Positions 1-12,475 of a stretch of 64,000 bases of DNA are shown in pieces. The stretch's first letter is position 1; each line of letters starts with the position of its first letter. Made by a program: the position numbers and the translations under genes. The notes beneath the pieces were generated by a model. It was not told the origin of the DNA and searched no databases. It saw nothing but the letters and a program-made list of their open reading frames with translations. This DNA comes from Oreocharis arfaki (taxonomy: Eukaryota > Chordata > Aves > Passeriformes > Paramythiidae), in NCBI GenBank assembly GCA_013398015.1, contig VZRR01010901.1, forward strand, positions 311,371 through 375,370, in the 5' to 3' direction.

Positions 1-3000
1 ATGTATTCCCAGGAGCCTTCCTTTTTTCACCTGTGCGGTGTTCACTTTGTATTTTGGCAGCCTGATGCTAATAAGTGCTGCAGCATTAGCTGTGCCTTGG
101 AGACAAAGCCACTGTAAAACAGCCCCGATGTGCCCGTGGGTTTTACATGTTCCTCTCAGCCAGGGTGTAAATGAGTGGCTGTGGCTGCCCTTAATCGACA
201 TGAAAGCTCCCCCAGTACTGTGTTTGTGAAGGGATGAGGTGTCACTGTACTTTGCTTATCTTGCTCATCTCATATGGTCCTTCCTTGCTAATCCCTAGTT
301 GCTATAGTGAGTCTCCTCTGTGCTCCTCTTTACCTTTTGTCCCACTGATATTTTTGCAGCTTATTTTTGTGTATGTCTGGCTTTTCTATCCCCGTTTTTT
401 CCAGTGTTTTCTGTTCTTGGCTATGTGGATGTCACTTTCTATCTTAGTCTTTGGCGTTTTATGGCTTTTTTTCATCTCATGTGGTACTGGACAGGCAGCC
501 AGTCCTCCTCTGTGGAGTTGAGTGGGTACTTTGGATGTGCATCCAGCCAAACAAAGATCATCAACTCAGTTTTCCCTGACAGCTGGGAGGAAGATTATGG
601 GAGCAGGATTTGTATCAGGATGGTTCACTGATGTAGTCACAATTCAAGTGTTTGGTTGGGTAGGTGTTCATGGGAGCAGACTGCAGCCTGGTGAGCCTGA
701 GGAACCAGGCAGCTAGACCAAAAAAAAGGTGTAGAACCAAGAGCCAGTGACTTGTGCTTTGCACCAAGATTGCAAAGTCCTTGCTACTGTTTTGAACACA
801 GGCACTCAGCTTCTGCAGAATCTGAATTTTCTCCGTAGCCCACATTAATTTTTTGCATTAGTGTATTGAGCTGGCTGCGTTCAGTATGTCGATTGAATGG
901 AGAGATGATTTAAAAACATGAAGTGTTCTGGAGAGAGATTAAACTGTTTCCTTGTTCAGTATTTCATATCTCTCTATCAGCCATGAAAATTGAAACTGCA
1001 AATATTAATAAATTAATTGACACATTTGCTACTCTCATTGTAATGATACATCCAATCCACAAGCAGTCATATTATGAGTCATATCTTCAGAAGCAGGAGA
1101 TATTTTTTAAAACATGAGGTTATTTCACAGTATTGGATTTTGGTTTTAATTTGTCTTCTGCTTTATGGACATTTAGGCTTTCTTCTGCAGTCAGAAGAAG
1201 CAGAAACTTAGTCTTTTTTTAAGGGCACTTATGCTCAAGAAGACACCTACAATATTAGTAAAATTTGACAGATGTACAACTTTCTCTGTATTCTTTTAGT
1301 TATGATTTAAAGCAATGTAAAGATTCAGCTTTCTGTGACAAACAGTAAATAATGTTCATTGAGGATTCTGAAAAGCATTTATAGTTGGCACTTTCCCTTC
1401 ATTCTTTCTCTTCCCCACTCCCATCCCCCTTTTCCCAAATTCAGAAGTTGTTAGAACAACATCAGCCATCTCAGTGTCAGTGCGCCAGGACCACAGTGCT
1501 TTGGACAGGAAACTTTAGCAGGGTAAATTCCCAAAACTTCCTCAAAGATCTTGTTGCAATTTCTTGCCCTTGTTCAGCTATTTGTGTGGGAGGATTATTT
1601 TCCTAATGTTTTGATGGCCGTGTTAGAGCTGTAGTACTTCACTGGGGCCTGATACTAATAAATCACAATTGTGTTAAAAAAAAAAAAAATCACAGTAGCG
1701 AGGTCTAAAAGCACTTTGAAGTGTTGTAGAGGTTCTTTCAATACTGAGTGGCCGGGTGATAAAATGATAGTTAAAATGAATCACCACTGAATGCAGAGTA
1801 TTGCATGTAAAAAGAAAATAACCTTCTTCCCTTCCCTACCAAAAACCCCACAAAGTACATGAGGGTAGTGATGATGAGTCACACCTCAACTAATGCTGCC
1901 TTGGGAAAGTTGCTCCTAATAAGTCTTGGGAAGAGTAAGCACCGTGTTCGGAGGTGATTAAAGAGGCAAATAAAATGAAAGATTTTTTTTCTGCTGTGTG
2001 TGAATTCATCAATTTCTAGACTCGTCAGCCCGGAAAAGAGGTAAATTAGAGGTCGCAGGAGAAGGCTAATGGAATCATGAAGGAAGAAGAGAAGATAAAT
2101 TAGGGAATGAATGTTCACCTTCTCATAAATAAGGCATTAGAAACTATCCAATGAAATAAGTAGTAGATATTAAGTAAATGAAAATATATTTTCCTGCGAC
2201 ATGGAATGGAGCTGTGGAACTTACTGCTACATTGTGTTGTTGAGTGTAAAAGCATACACAGACTGGAGAGATTAATGGGCTGTAAAACAGAATAGTTCAA
2301 CCCCAGCCTCTAGCTGAGGAGCCTTAAGCTTCTAGTAGTCAGCTGGAACTCTTTAAGAAAGGGAAATGTACATCCTCTTTAAGGATGCACCGGGAGGAAG
2401 GTAATGCTACCTTCTCCTAACTTCTGACTCCTGCCATCGTCGCTTGCATGTTCCTGTGGGGCTGGTTTCTTATGTTTATGTGTGAGTCTATGTACCTGAA
2501 CAGCTTAGAGTCATAGGAACACATTCCCATTCCCCTTGTCTTCCCATAAGCGGGCACATTTTTCCTGGAAAGCTTTTCTCTGTAATTAGATTGCATCTGT
2601 GTTATTTCAGTGAAACGGGATCTTGGTGCTGATTACATCGTGCAGGAAAATCCACAGCAGTGCACTGAGGAAAATCTCCACTAGTTGTCACTCGATCCCC
2701 ATTTTAAAGCTGACTTCAAGACCAGTTCGAGCTTATTTCTCAAAGAGCGATGTCCTGGGCCCCAAATAAGAAATATCTGGGACAGATTTTTCCACGGAGT
2801 CTTTCTAAAACATGGTGATAGGAATTAGTTTAAGTCCAAGAGATGGCAGCCCCTGCAAGTGTCGTTCTGTGGGTTTTGGCTTCCTCAATAATTACCCTTA
2901 ACAGCGCATTGCCCAGGGTTGGAGCTAGTTAGGGGCCTGGTGTGGGAACTGCTGTACACATACTGCATGCCAGCTCCTCTCTCTGGAGACCTGATGATCC

Positions 3001-3830
3001 CAATAGACACATTCCCTCCAGGGGGAGAAGTTACAGAAGAGTGAAAAGGGTGTGGTGGTGCCAGGGTTAGCTCGTGATCGATGTTTTCTTGGGTTGGCAG
3101 GACTGGAAAGGATTGTGGCAAAAGGGTTCCAGCAGTGATGAAGAGGAAGGGGCTCAGTGAAGGTGTTTTGCAGCTTATTCTCAGGATGATTTTCTTTTTC
3201 TGGTTTCACATCAAACAAGCACCTGGATTTTTAACTGGAAGAAGGTAAACTCTTTCACAACTCCGTGTTTTGCCTGCTTGTATTTCTTTGGTACTTGCAT
3301 TCAAAGCCAGCACGAGTTTGAGAGAAATAGTAAATTTCATAAACTTGATAGACATATTTTTTCTTCTGTCTTTAGCTCTCCCTGTCCCAGGTTCAGTTTT
3401 GGAGCTCATGTGTTTTATTTTTTGTGCGGAAGTTGTGTTGTTTTGAACAAATTACGTTCTGCACCGGTTGGTGCTTAATGCTGTGAAGTGAGGAAGGAAG
3501 AGCTACTGCTTGTCTTGAAGAGTTTGCTGTCTGAGTAAATCACAAGCAAATGCAAACATGACATAATTCAGGCTTTTAATTCTTTGTTATTTTTGCAAGG
3601 TAGTAGTCAGTGATGGAGTCTGAGAGCAAGGGCAGTTAGGATGTCCTGCACCCTGCTCCCACATGCTCACTGTGTAACTCTCATCGTGTGCACACCAGAG
3701 AGAACACAGAGCAAAGCAGCCTGAGTTGCTGTGGCTGGAAAGGTGTGATATGTTCTTGCTCCTACAAATCAATTGCTATTTCCAGTTTCTCGGTGCTTAA
3801 GTAGTTGGCAAAGCTTGTTTAATAGGGAAG
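1..3830. other. unique non-coding sequence, no gene seen
   Basis: Open frames here are short (103 codons or fewer), overlap on both strands and show no recognisable domain. Base composition is AT-rich with few CpG. The only structured item is an AATAAA followed 13 bases later by a 14-base A-run (1657-1689). A stretch near 3510-3545 faintly resembles an ancient vertebrate repeat, but too weakly to name. Intron or intergenic DNA is the best reading. Confidence 0.6.
1657..1689 (+). other. AATAAA plus A14 run, possible retrocopy tail
   Basis: AATAAA lies at 1657-1662 and an uninterrupted run of 14 A at 1676-1689. The spacing is that of a polyadenylated transcript end, so this could be the tail of an old processed retrocopy or SINE-like insert. 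No parental coding sequence is recognisable upstream (about 1385-1656), and no target-site duplication was established. Chance is a live alternative. Confidence 0.3.
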
Positions 3831-4100
3831 AAAACCCCAACAACAACAAAAAAAACCCCAACAACAACAACCCCCCCAACAACCCCAACAACAACAAAAA
3901 ACCTCATCAACAACAACAACAAAAGAACCCCAACAACAACAAAAACCCCAGCAACAATGAGGAACCCCAACAACAAAAACCCCAACAAAAAAAAAACCCA
4001 ACAACAACAACAAACCTAACAGCAACAACAAAAAACCCCAACAACAGCAACCAAAAAAAAACCCCAACAAAACCCCCCAAAAACCTCAAAACAAAACAAA
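3831..4100. repeat. A/C-only low-complexity tract, (CAA)n with CCCC runs
   Basis: About 270 bases of the plus strand are almost entirely A and C, built from CAACAACAA units alternating with CCCC and long A runs. The complement is G/T only, with many GGGG runs separated by short T/G spacers, so it could fold into G-quadruplexes. Open frames across the tract give homopolymer-like proteins (Asn/Pro/Gln on plus, Gly/Val/Leu/Cys on minus). These reflect composition and are not genes. Confidence 0.9.
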
Positions 4101-7100
4101 TTGCCCCCCAAGCCCATGCACAAAATCAAATCAACCCCCTCCCATTTTTCAGGATTTAAAGAAAGAGATTTCATTTTTAAAGTAATGAAACTGGAAGAAT
4201 TTGTTTTTCAAACACTTGTTCACTGTAATGGTAAAAGTGTTATCCTTAGTTACTGCTATAAAATTTAATAGAAAGTGTTCTGCAATCCATTCTCTCCTCT
4301 CTCCTCTGCTCTTGAAAGGAATAAAGAAAATCAGCTCAAATTGAATTGCTCTCAAGGTGTTTCTTCAAGGTTAGAGAATGTTTCCAGCTCCAGCTACCCA
4401 TTTCCTTTGAAATAATTGTTTTGGAAATTCTGTGAGCCCAGGCCATCAAAATGAATGTCAAGGGGACAAGGGTCTCTTTGAGACCAATGGGCAGGGTGTT
4501 CATGCATTTGTATCCCAGGACTTACTGTATTTGAGTTATATAATGAGAAAAGATGGGGATATTTACTTGCATGAAAAATGAGTATCTTTTTATCTCTATT
4601 ATATCAGTTGATAATTTGATCGCTTTGTTGAAACCTTTATTACACATCTTTGTCTAATACTTTCTCCATTCTTTAATTTTCTAAAAGCTTTTTGAAAACC
4701 ATGGAGATTAGGCAGTCCCTTTCCCCACATCTTACATTTTAAATGTAGGGGAAAATAATCAGAAACTTCTCATTGCTCTTGATTGCCTTTTAATTATTTT
4801 ATGCTTTAATTAAGTCTAACCATTCCTCATTAAGGCTATTGTTCAGGAACTGTTTTAGTAATCCTGCACAAGCAGCATCTGTGAAAGCTTTTGGTAGCTG
4901 TTGCCTTGGTAAAGAGAATTTTCACTTACAAAAGCAAATAACACATGATGAGTTTTGGTGTCCTGTGTCACCTGGGGAAGCTGTGGGGCAAAAGATAGAA
5001 CCCCAAATTTATAATATGCCTAGGAAAGAGTTCCTGAGGCTGGAGCAGCCTTGCCTGGAAATAACGGTTGTACTAATAAAGTGACCATTTGCATAGTTTA
5101 TGCAGCACAGCTCAGAATCTCTATTAGCAAATCTGATGGCATTCTTGATCTAAGGCACTTTGTAATAAAATCAGAGGTGCCAGACAGTGACTTCTTAGGT
5201 GCTTAGATCATGGTCTCCTGCGGTAGCAGAAAGTCTGAGGCAGGGATCAATGCTTTGGGATGCACGAGATAGCTCACACCTGTCTGCCTGCATGGGATGA
5301 GAGGGGGGAGCTGCTGCCAAGGACAGAGATGTCAGTACTCCCTGTGACACCTGTGTAATGTGGCCTGTAGGGTCTCTCTCCTTCAGCTCAGTCACTGGCT
5401 CTTCGACTGTTGCACAGAATTTCATTCTGCCACTGCTAGACCTGAAACTCAAGTGAGGAATTCCTGGGTCACTGTAACATGAATAAAGTACGTGCTAAAT
5501 GGAACAATTACAGCTGAGAGTAAGTCTGAGGTGCAGCTGCTTAGTTAAATTTAAAGCTTAAGGCTAACTTTGAAGAGAAGTTTGAAGAGCAGTAAGGTTT
5601 TCCAAACCAGGTCCGTGCTGAGGCAGTGCCTAGATAACTTGGTAGCAAGGTGAGAGAAGCCTGGGAAGTTGCAGGAGCATTGTGGGAGGCTTTACCAGCT
5701 TGTTCACTGTACTGTGGTTTAGTGTTGTGCGTTTAGTTTGCAGATTTGTCAAAGGAAGTGCTGTAGTTAAACTCTCAGTAGAATGAGCCTCTGTCTCATT
5801 GGCTGACACATGTGCTTTTTCAAAGGTCAGAGTTAGCCATAAAACTCATGTAGGTAACTTAGCTCAAGGCATTGCCATGAGCATGATATAATTTGGTTGA
5901 ACACCTCATGGTGATCAATCTCATGTGGGGTCACTCCTCTCTCTTGCACAGAGAAGCAGAGGTGATCTGCTGTCTTTGTATGTGTGTATGCAAAAAACCC
6001 CAACTAGTGCAGCACACTTCAGGGTTGAAGTTGTGTACAGCAGTGTCTCAACCCTAGCTGACATTTTGGGTATTCAGCTGTGAAAAAATGAGAGTCTGCC
6101 TATCAGTTCATCAGGGAATCTAGTAAATGAGGAACCGCTGTAATTAAAATCTTGCTGGTGTGGAATCCTACTGAAAATACTTAGCATCTGCCATGCAGCA
6201 ATCCTTAAATACTTAACAAGCTTTTGACTTTCTTGTGAGGAGGTAAACATCAGCATCTCCCATGTTCCAGAGACTGGTATGCAGAAGAGTCAAGTGACTT
6301 TTCTTAGTCATGTGCAGTGAACCAAAGCAGAGTTTTTTGATCAGTATTTTAACTTTAATGTTGGACGTCCCCTTACATGCAATCACAGTTATTACAACCT
6401 GTAGAGCAAAGTCTTACCTGTTGTAGCTGGAATGTGAATTTTAGGACCTTGTCAATCAAGGAGAGATCAAGTGACTTTTTGTGGAAGAAATGAACAATCT
6501 TACACTGTTGTGAAAGAAAAGGAGCTCTGGCTGTAAATTCACCTCTTCCTCGCACAGGTTGGGGTTTTTTTTCATCAGTGAAAGAGCAGAACTGCTTGAT
6601 TATTTAGGAAAGAAATTTTTCCTCAATCAAGAATATAAGGACACTTTGAAAAATACAGGTTAGAGCCTTATGTAGCCTGTAAACCAGATCAATACGCTGT
6701 ATTATTGTAGAAACATTGTAGATGTTTGTAGATTGTAGATGCCTTATTGTAGAAACTGGATACTTGAAAGAGTCAGATCCGTAATAAAGTGTAGCTTGAC
6801 CAAGATCTGGTTAAAAAAAGGAGTTGAATAATTGCTGCACGTTGTGAAATATTTCAAGTGGAACCTGAAAGACTCCTTCACCTTCATGGAAATGGAAATG
6901 GAATTGCATATTTAATAAGCTCCTGCAGACTGATAGCCAGAACCTGCCTTTTAAGCTTGGAAGGGGTGATGGGGCAGAAATCTGAGACGGATTTGGGGGT
7001 TGTATAACCCGGGTATGTATTGTGAATATACTCTGAGAGACTGTAGGCAAACCTTGATGAGACTGAAGAGAGAAGAAAAATGATGAAAGAACTGAAAAAA

Positions 7101-7634
7101 ATTTAAATTTAATCTTAACAGAAGTCTCTCCTATTTCAGCGTATTCTGATAGGCTTTTTTCGTGGCATACTGCTTACCAAGCTGTGTCTGGAAAACCAAA
7201 TCATGCTTAGAGAAGTTGTCTGGAGTTCTGCTGTGATGAGTTTATCCCTAATTCTGACTAAAGCATTTAGTCAAAACAGCTGACAAATACATGTATGGTG
7301 TTCATTATTCTTAGCTCTAGGTTTACAAACCTCCATTGCAACACCATTACAAGATTCTTAGAATTGCCATATTTTCAACATGAAATTGGCTTTTTTTTCT
7401 ACAAGAAAGCTCATTGTGAAGTCACTAGTTAGAAATGTGAGTTATTTCTAAGGGGGTATGTTGCCTATTCCTAATTCTGCAGATGAAATAACTGATCGCA
7501 TGCTGCAAGTATTACTTGAACAGGCAGCAAAATAAATACAAGCCAATAAAATTTGCTTATCTTCCAGCTGAAATGTAGCTGTGGAGGGTGGCTGTGATGT
7601 CCATTTCAGGTAATACAATAAACCATACTGTATT

Positions 7635-7680
7635 TTATATATAGAGAGAGATACAGGGATAGATATATAGATATAGCTAT
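7635..7680. repeat. imperfect (TA)/(GA)/(GATA) simple repeat
   Basis: Alternating TATATA, GAGAGAGA and GATATA units make an impure microsatellite. It lies inside a chance minus-strand frame that is not considered coding. Confidence 0.7.
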
Positions 7681-8940
7681 GTAATACAATAAAGTTTGAA
7701 GGGTAGAAGAAGGAATCAATGATACCCTTCTGTAAAATTTGAGGAAGACTGTAAGCACAACCCATATAGTACATTTCTTATTATTTATAGATGTTTATTT
7801 AAAGGTTTCTAGGTGGATGAGTTCCAAGACTTCTGTTGTCCTTAAAGAGTTCAGTCTGGCAGTCAGCAAGTGTGTGGTGATGATTCATCAGGTGTAGTGA
7901 GCTCGAATAAATTTTTGACAGATGCAATTAAGCTGTGCGTCTTAGCAACATTTTTCTTAGCTACAGGTCAATGTACTCTCCATTTATTCAGGGCTTTCTC
8001 TTAAGTGACAAATGGTGCAAGACAGCTGTTTTGGAAATAGGACTCATTCAGTGTCAGAGGTGAGAAAACACTTTTTATTGTGTATGATGGAAAGGCTAAC
8101 ACCGGGGTCCCCACAGAGGGAGCTTTAGGAAGCACTGCAGCTTTATACTATGTGGGAGACTTACAGGAAACCTTTTACTGTGTGTGTGGGGGAATAATAA
8201 TTAATCCTTCTTCCCTTAGTCTTTGATCTCTGGTAATAGAGAATAAAAGAGGTGTTCTTACAGCATGTGATCCCTTTATCAGGAATTTATTTCCTCTTTT
8301 GCGTAGTCTCTATGCATGCTGCCCACTGGGAGTTGTATAAAGCGGATGACTTCATATCTCATGATGTATTTGAAGTAGTCTTCTGTGCTCTGTTGTAACA
8401 GTCCTGCAGACTGATGTAAGTATGCAGAAGATGGCAAGAAACAGAGGAATGCACGTCCTCTTGGAGCCTCTGTGTCTCAATAGGCATGTTCAGGAGTTAG
8501 CAATTGATGGATTGTCTTTAGTAATTCGTTTTGCAGCCAGCTAAAGGCACAAAACATGCTGTGGTGTTTATAATTAAAATTACTTAAAAGAACTGTCATT
8601 AAAATGCTAAGCCTGTAGGAACTGTATTCATTGGGAGGGAAAAATGCCAGATGTTTCAGGTATAGTAGATGGTGCAGAGAGTTTAATTAATAATTTGTGT
8701 AAGTTTGTATTTTCTATGACTAAAGTGCACATATTGAGAAAAAGTGATTAGATCTGTTTATTAAGGGTTAGTGTAGAAAAGTTATTGAAAAAGTGATTAA
8801 TGAGTTTTCACTGCACTGTTAATGAATCATGTAAGCATGGTAATGAACATAGCAAATTTCAGATTTTAAGGTATCATTCACTGATTCACGTTATCTTGTC
8901 CTGTATTCTTTAGGTATTTATCTAAAAATACGTATGTATT

Positions 8941-8960
8941 TATATGTGTGTGTGTGTGTA
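8941..8960. repeat. short (TG)n microsatellite
   Basis: Seven consecutive TG units (8946-8959) flanked by TATA-rich sequence. Confidence 0.75.
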
Positions 8961-9027
8961 TTTATTTCTATGTTTATAACTTTATATAAAAATAAGGTAG
9001 AGCTTCATAGATCTGGATTTGTAGAAC

Positions 9028-9370
9028 GAAACCGTGCTGAAGGACTCACGGTGTGCTGGCCTGCCCTGTCTGCTGAGGCTGCTTGTCAGCCTGCGTGGCT
9101 CTAACCCACGTTTGAGCGGGAGCAGTGACTGTGTGGGTGTGGTGTTTTCAGACCGGCACCTCGTGGTACCACTGCGCTGTTTCTCTGTATCCAGCGTGCA
9201 CCTGGACAGCGCCGCGATGCTCCTTCCTCCTGCGGCCCTCTTTACTCAAGAGCTGATGCGAACAGTCATCTCCGAGACAGGCCAATTGCATTGTAACACA
9301 AAACTGCACGTTTAGATGCTTAGCTTCACTGCTTTTGGGGTGTTTTAATTCGAATTTTTCTGCTTGAATG
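9028..9370. other. CpG-rich patch (CpG-island-like)
   Basis: By eye about 18 CpG dinucleotides fall in some 340 bases that are close to 55% GC, while flanking kilobases have very few CpG. A 93-codon plus-strand frame (9034-9315) and a pyrimidine-rich CAG resembling a splice acceptor (ending about 9152) lie inside. The encoded peptide is not recognised. It could be a promoter-associated island, a host exon, or an old GC-rich insertion. No TATA box or clear donor site was identified. Confidence 0.4.
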
Positions 9371-12291
9371 TGAAGCATCCTCGTTTCACAGTTGGCAGCT
9401 TTGTTTATTTTGTTAAATATGGCATTTCCCCTTAGAGCTTTCACAGGCTGCTCAGCTCAAGGAACCTGCATGTTCTGCCTTCTGAGCCTTGGATGCTGCT
9501 CTCCAGTGTGACTTGTCTGTGGTGGTGTCTGTGTGAGTTCCTTTATTCCTTTAGTTAAAATGAATCAAGTTTAGATTTTGGTTTTCTGAATTTCTCCTTA
9601 ATTCCGTTTAGAAATTGGCCCGCCTTTCTCTTGATCCTTGTTTAAAATCAGTTGATGCAAGAAGATGTGGAAATAGCCATTTGGAGGGTAGAAGGCCAGT
9701 TTTCTCTGGCATTTGGAAATTTGTTGAGGATACTGCTTCCTGCTGACTTGGTGCAAAATCTAAAATTGTTGAGACTTCACAAAGGAGAACTCCATAGCCT
9801 CACAGGTTTGTATAGGGAGATATTTGATTTACAGTCTTTTTTTTTGTTTCAGATTTCAAAACTGAAGTATTTCATTTAGATTCTGTCATCTGAAGTGTAA
9901 ATATAATACCCATGGTGGGGGGGGAAGATGGGATTTAAAGTAAGGGAAAGTAATTTAAAAATGAAAAGTTGAGCAAACTCCTTTTTCTTCTGGAATCACT
10001 GTGGGGTTGTATGACATGTATCCTGTATTTTTTTTTACTATTGTCAGTGTTGTTTTGATTTTATGAACTACTAAGGTTTTGGTAGAAATGCTTGTACTGA
10101 AGAATTGTGGATCTTTTGAAATACAGTGTTTTCCTGTTGCTGCTGTTGCATTACTGTGAAGCACAGAGGCAGAATTTAAGATTAGGTTTTTGTAGTGCTG
10201 ACTGGAATCCTCAAAATGGAGAACATCCCGATAGGGTTAGTGTATTTCAACACATAGAGCAGCTTATCCTGACCCCGTTGATGTCATTGACAAAACCACA
10301 GTGAGCTTTGCCCAGCTGAGGATTTCATTTTAATGATTTCAGGTTTTGCTTTCTCTGTAAAGCTGGAGCCCTTTTTTTCGGGGTGCTTGATGAAGTGACT
10401 TTGTCTGTGTTTGTTTAGGCTTTGCTTCAAAAGCCGGTTTCTCGCTTCTGTTACGTATCTTTGGTTGACTTTCCCATTCTGTTTTTTCCTTTGCTATTGA
10501 GTCCAAGTGTGTGTAAGTAGGGAGGAGGCAGGAAATGGTTTACAAATGAAAATGAAATGAGAGTGAACACCCCACACAAGTCCACCAGTTTCCTTCACTT
10601 CCACAGCATCATGTCAGAGTTAAGAGTCTGAAGCCTCTCCAAAGGAGCCTCTCTCTGTTGTGGCAGTTTCCAGCCCCATTAGGCTATACTTAAAAAAACA
10701 ATCCAAACCAAAACAAACAACAACAATAACAACAAAACCTTACCAGAAAACCCCACCAAAAGACCCAAAGCCTTTGGGTTTTATTTCTGTATGATCAAAC
10801 ACTCTGGGCCTTTCTAGGAGAAGTCCCTTTCACCCACGTGTAACCATTTCAATATCTTTAGAGTCTAAATGCTGAGAAAGTATAATTAATAAATCTGTTG
10901 TTTCTTATGGCTCATATTGTTTCTTGGCTTAAATAATTTTAACCTTCCGGTACCAGGTGAGGCTCTCTGGAAAAGAGTAGGCTCTTTTCTGTCCCAGAGT
11001 TTGCTTGTAATAAATGACTTCAGTTTGCTTCTTGAGACTTGTTTAGAAAACTTCTGTTAGAAGTATGTTGCTAAATGGCGTTCAGCAAGTTAAGCGCAGT
11101 TGCTGGCTCTTATCAGAGGCACAGTTATCTAGGAACAGTTGTGGGATGCCTGATTGTAGCAGCATCTTGCATCTTACCCATGCTTGCTCTCTGCAAACGC
11201 CAGTTTCTTCCTGAAAAGTGCCATAACATTTCGTAGCGCTCACACGTGATCTTAATGGGAGTGCAGGATAAGTTGTCTTGGGGCAGTGCTTACAGTTAAC
11301 CCTGAGATGTTTGGGCAAACACCTGGACTGTACAAATACCCTGTAAGCTGTAATTACACACCTATGTAATGTAATTGTGAGAACTGGATGATTCTGCTGT
11401 CACTTTTGCTTGATGGCATTACCATGCCTGCCATGACATGGCTTGATGGCCTTGTGCCTGGTCAGGGTCTCATTGCATCTCACTGCACTCGTGTCCTCCC
11501 TACAACCACACTGTAGATGATGCTGAAGGACTTAGCATCTAGATGGGCAAGATGGAGAGGACCTTTTGTTATACTCCCTTCAGGAACAGGACTCTAAAAA
11601 TGGTGGTCTGGAGTCAGGTCTAGGGGAAACTGGCAACTGGAGCCAGCTCCAGGTCTCAGGCTGAGGGTCAGGGCTGCGTGTCCCTTGCACAGAGCTCCTG
11701 CCTGGTTGAAATACACATTTCCTCCATGTGTTGTTTCATTAGTTATTTGCTTTTCCATCTTGTTACATGGCTTCTAAAAGCACTCAGCCAGATGGGCTGT
11801 TTGATTTGCTGTATGTTTCACTCTTTTATGTTTATTTAAGTCAATACATGCCAATTTTTCGTCTGTAAAGGAAAGTTAAAACTCTCCTATTTAATACAGT
11901 GCTGTGAAGATGAATTAGGAGGTTAATTTCTTTTTTGCTGTGTCAGGAAGCGAGTTAATATAGTTTAGAGAATAGAAAATAAGTATTTCGGATCCAGTCT
12001 TTCTTTCCTTCCTCTCTCCCTGTATTAAATATACTGTGTATCTGAAGTTTTTGCTCACATCTACCCTTTTAGGGTTTAAGTAACATGTCTAAAATGCATT
12101 ATCTCTTTTGGATTGCACAGGTTAACATCTGCATATTTCAACTTTCTTTGACCTTGTTTCATAAGTGTAAGAAGGGATGTTGCTCTTCAGAGGCAACTTA
12201 TTAATATGACTTCTTAATTATTAGGAGAATGCTGGGCATGACGTGCAGCTTGAGATCAGGAGTCAGGCTATAGTTCCCAAAGGGAAAACAC
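9371..12291. other. unique non-coding sequence
   Basis: No supported gene; frames are 78 codons or fewer. There is an A/C-rich patch of CAA-type units near 10695-10740. No other structured element was seen. Confidence 0.55.
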
Positions 12292-12475
12292 ACAGTCTTG
12301 TGGTTAAGATCAAAGGCTGTAGATCTTGCATTCAGTCCTATCTTTGCACATCCTTCAGTATCCCAAAGTCATTTAAGTGAGGGAGCTTAAATTTCCCTGT
12401 CTCGCCTAGGTGTTGTAAGAATAAATTAATTGGCGGGGATGAGTCACTCGAAAATGCTCTGGGACTATGGGTTAT
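12292..12475 (+). mobile_element. MIR-like ancient SINE relic (sense)
   Basis: The order of motifs follows the vertebrate MIR/CORE-SINE pattern. It starts with a GTGGTTAAGA head, then a degenerate middle, a TTGTAAGAATAAAT segment matching the usual TTGTGAGGATTAAAT part, then an AATGCTCTGGGA segment matching the GCTTAGAACAGTGCC part. Identity is low, as expected for MIR in a bird genome. The call rests on motif order recalled from the family, not on an alignment. Confidence 0.5.

Larger units (their letters stand above)
4101..9027. other. unique AT-rich non-coding sequence
   Basis: No supported gene. Frames are 108 codons or fewer with no domain. The stretch contains a short AT/GA-rich microsatellite (7635-7680) and a short TG repeat (8941-8960), listed separately. 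The rest appears to be single-copy sequence within this window. Confidence 0.6.

Noticed and set aside
3773..4159. 128-codon Asn/Pro/Gln-rich frame and matching minus-strand Gly/Val/Cys-rich frames
   Set aside because: They are translations of an A/C-only simple-repeat tract; all frames are open because stops are rare in such DNA.
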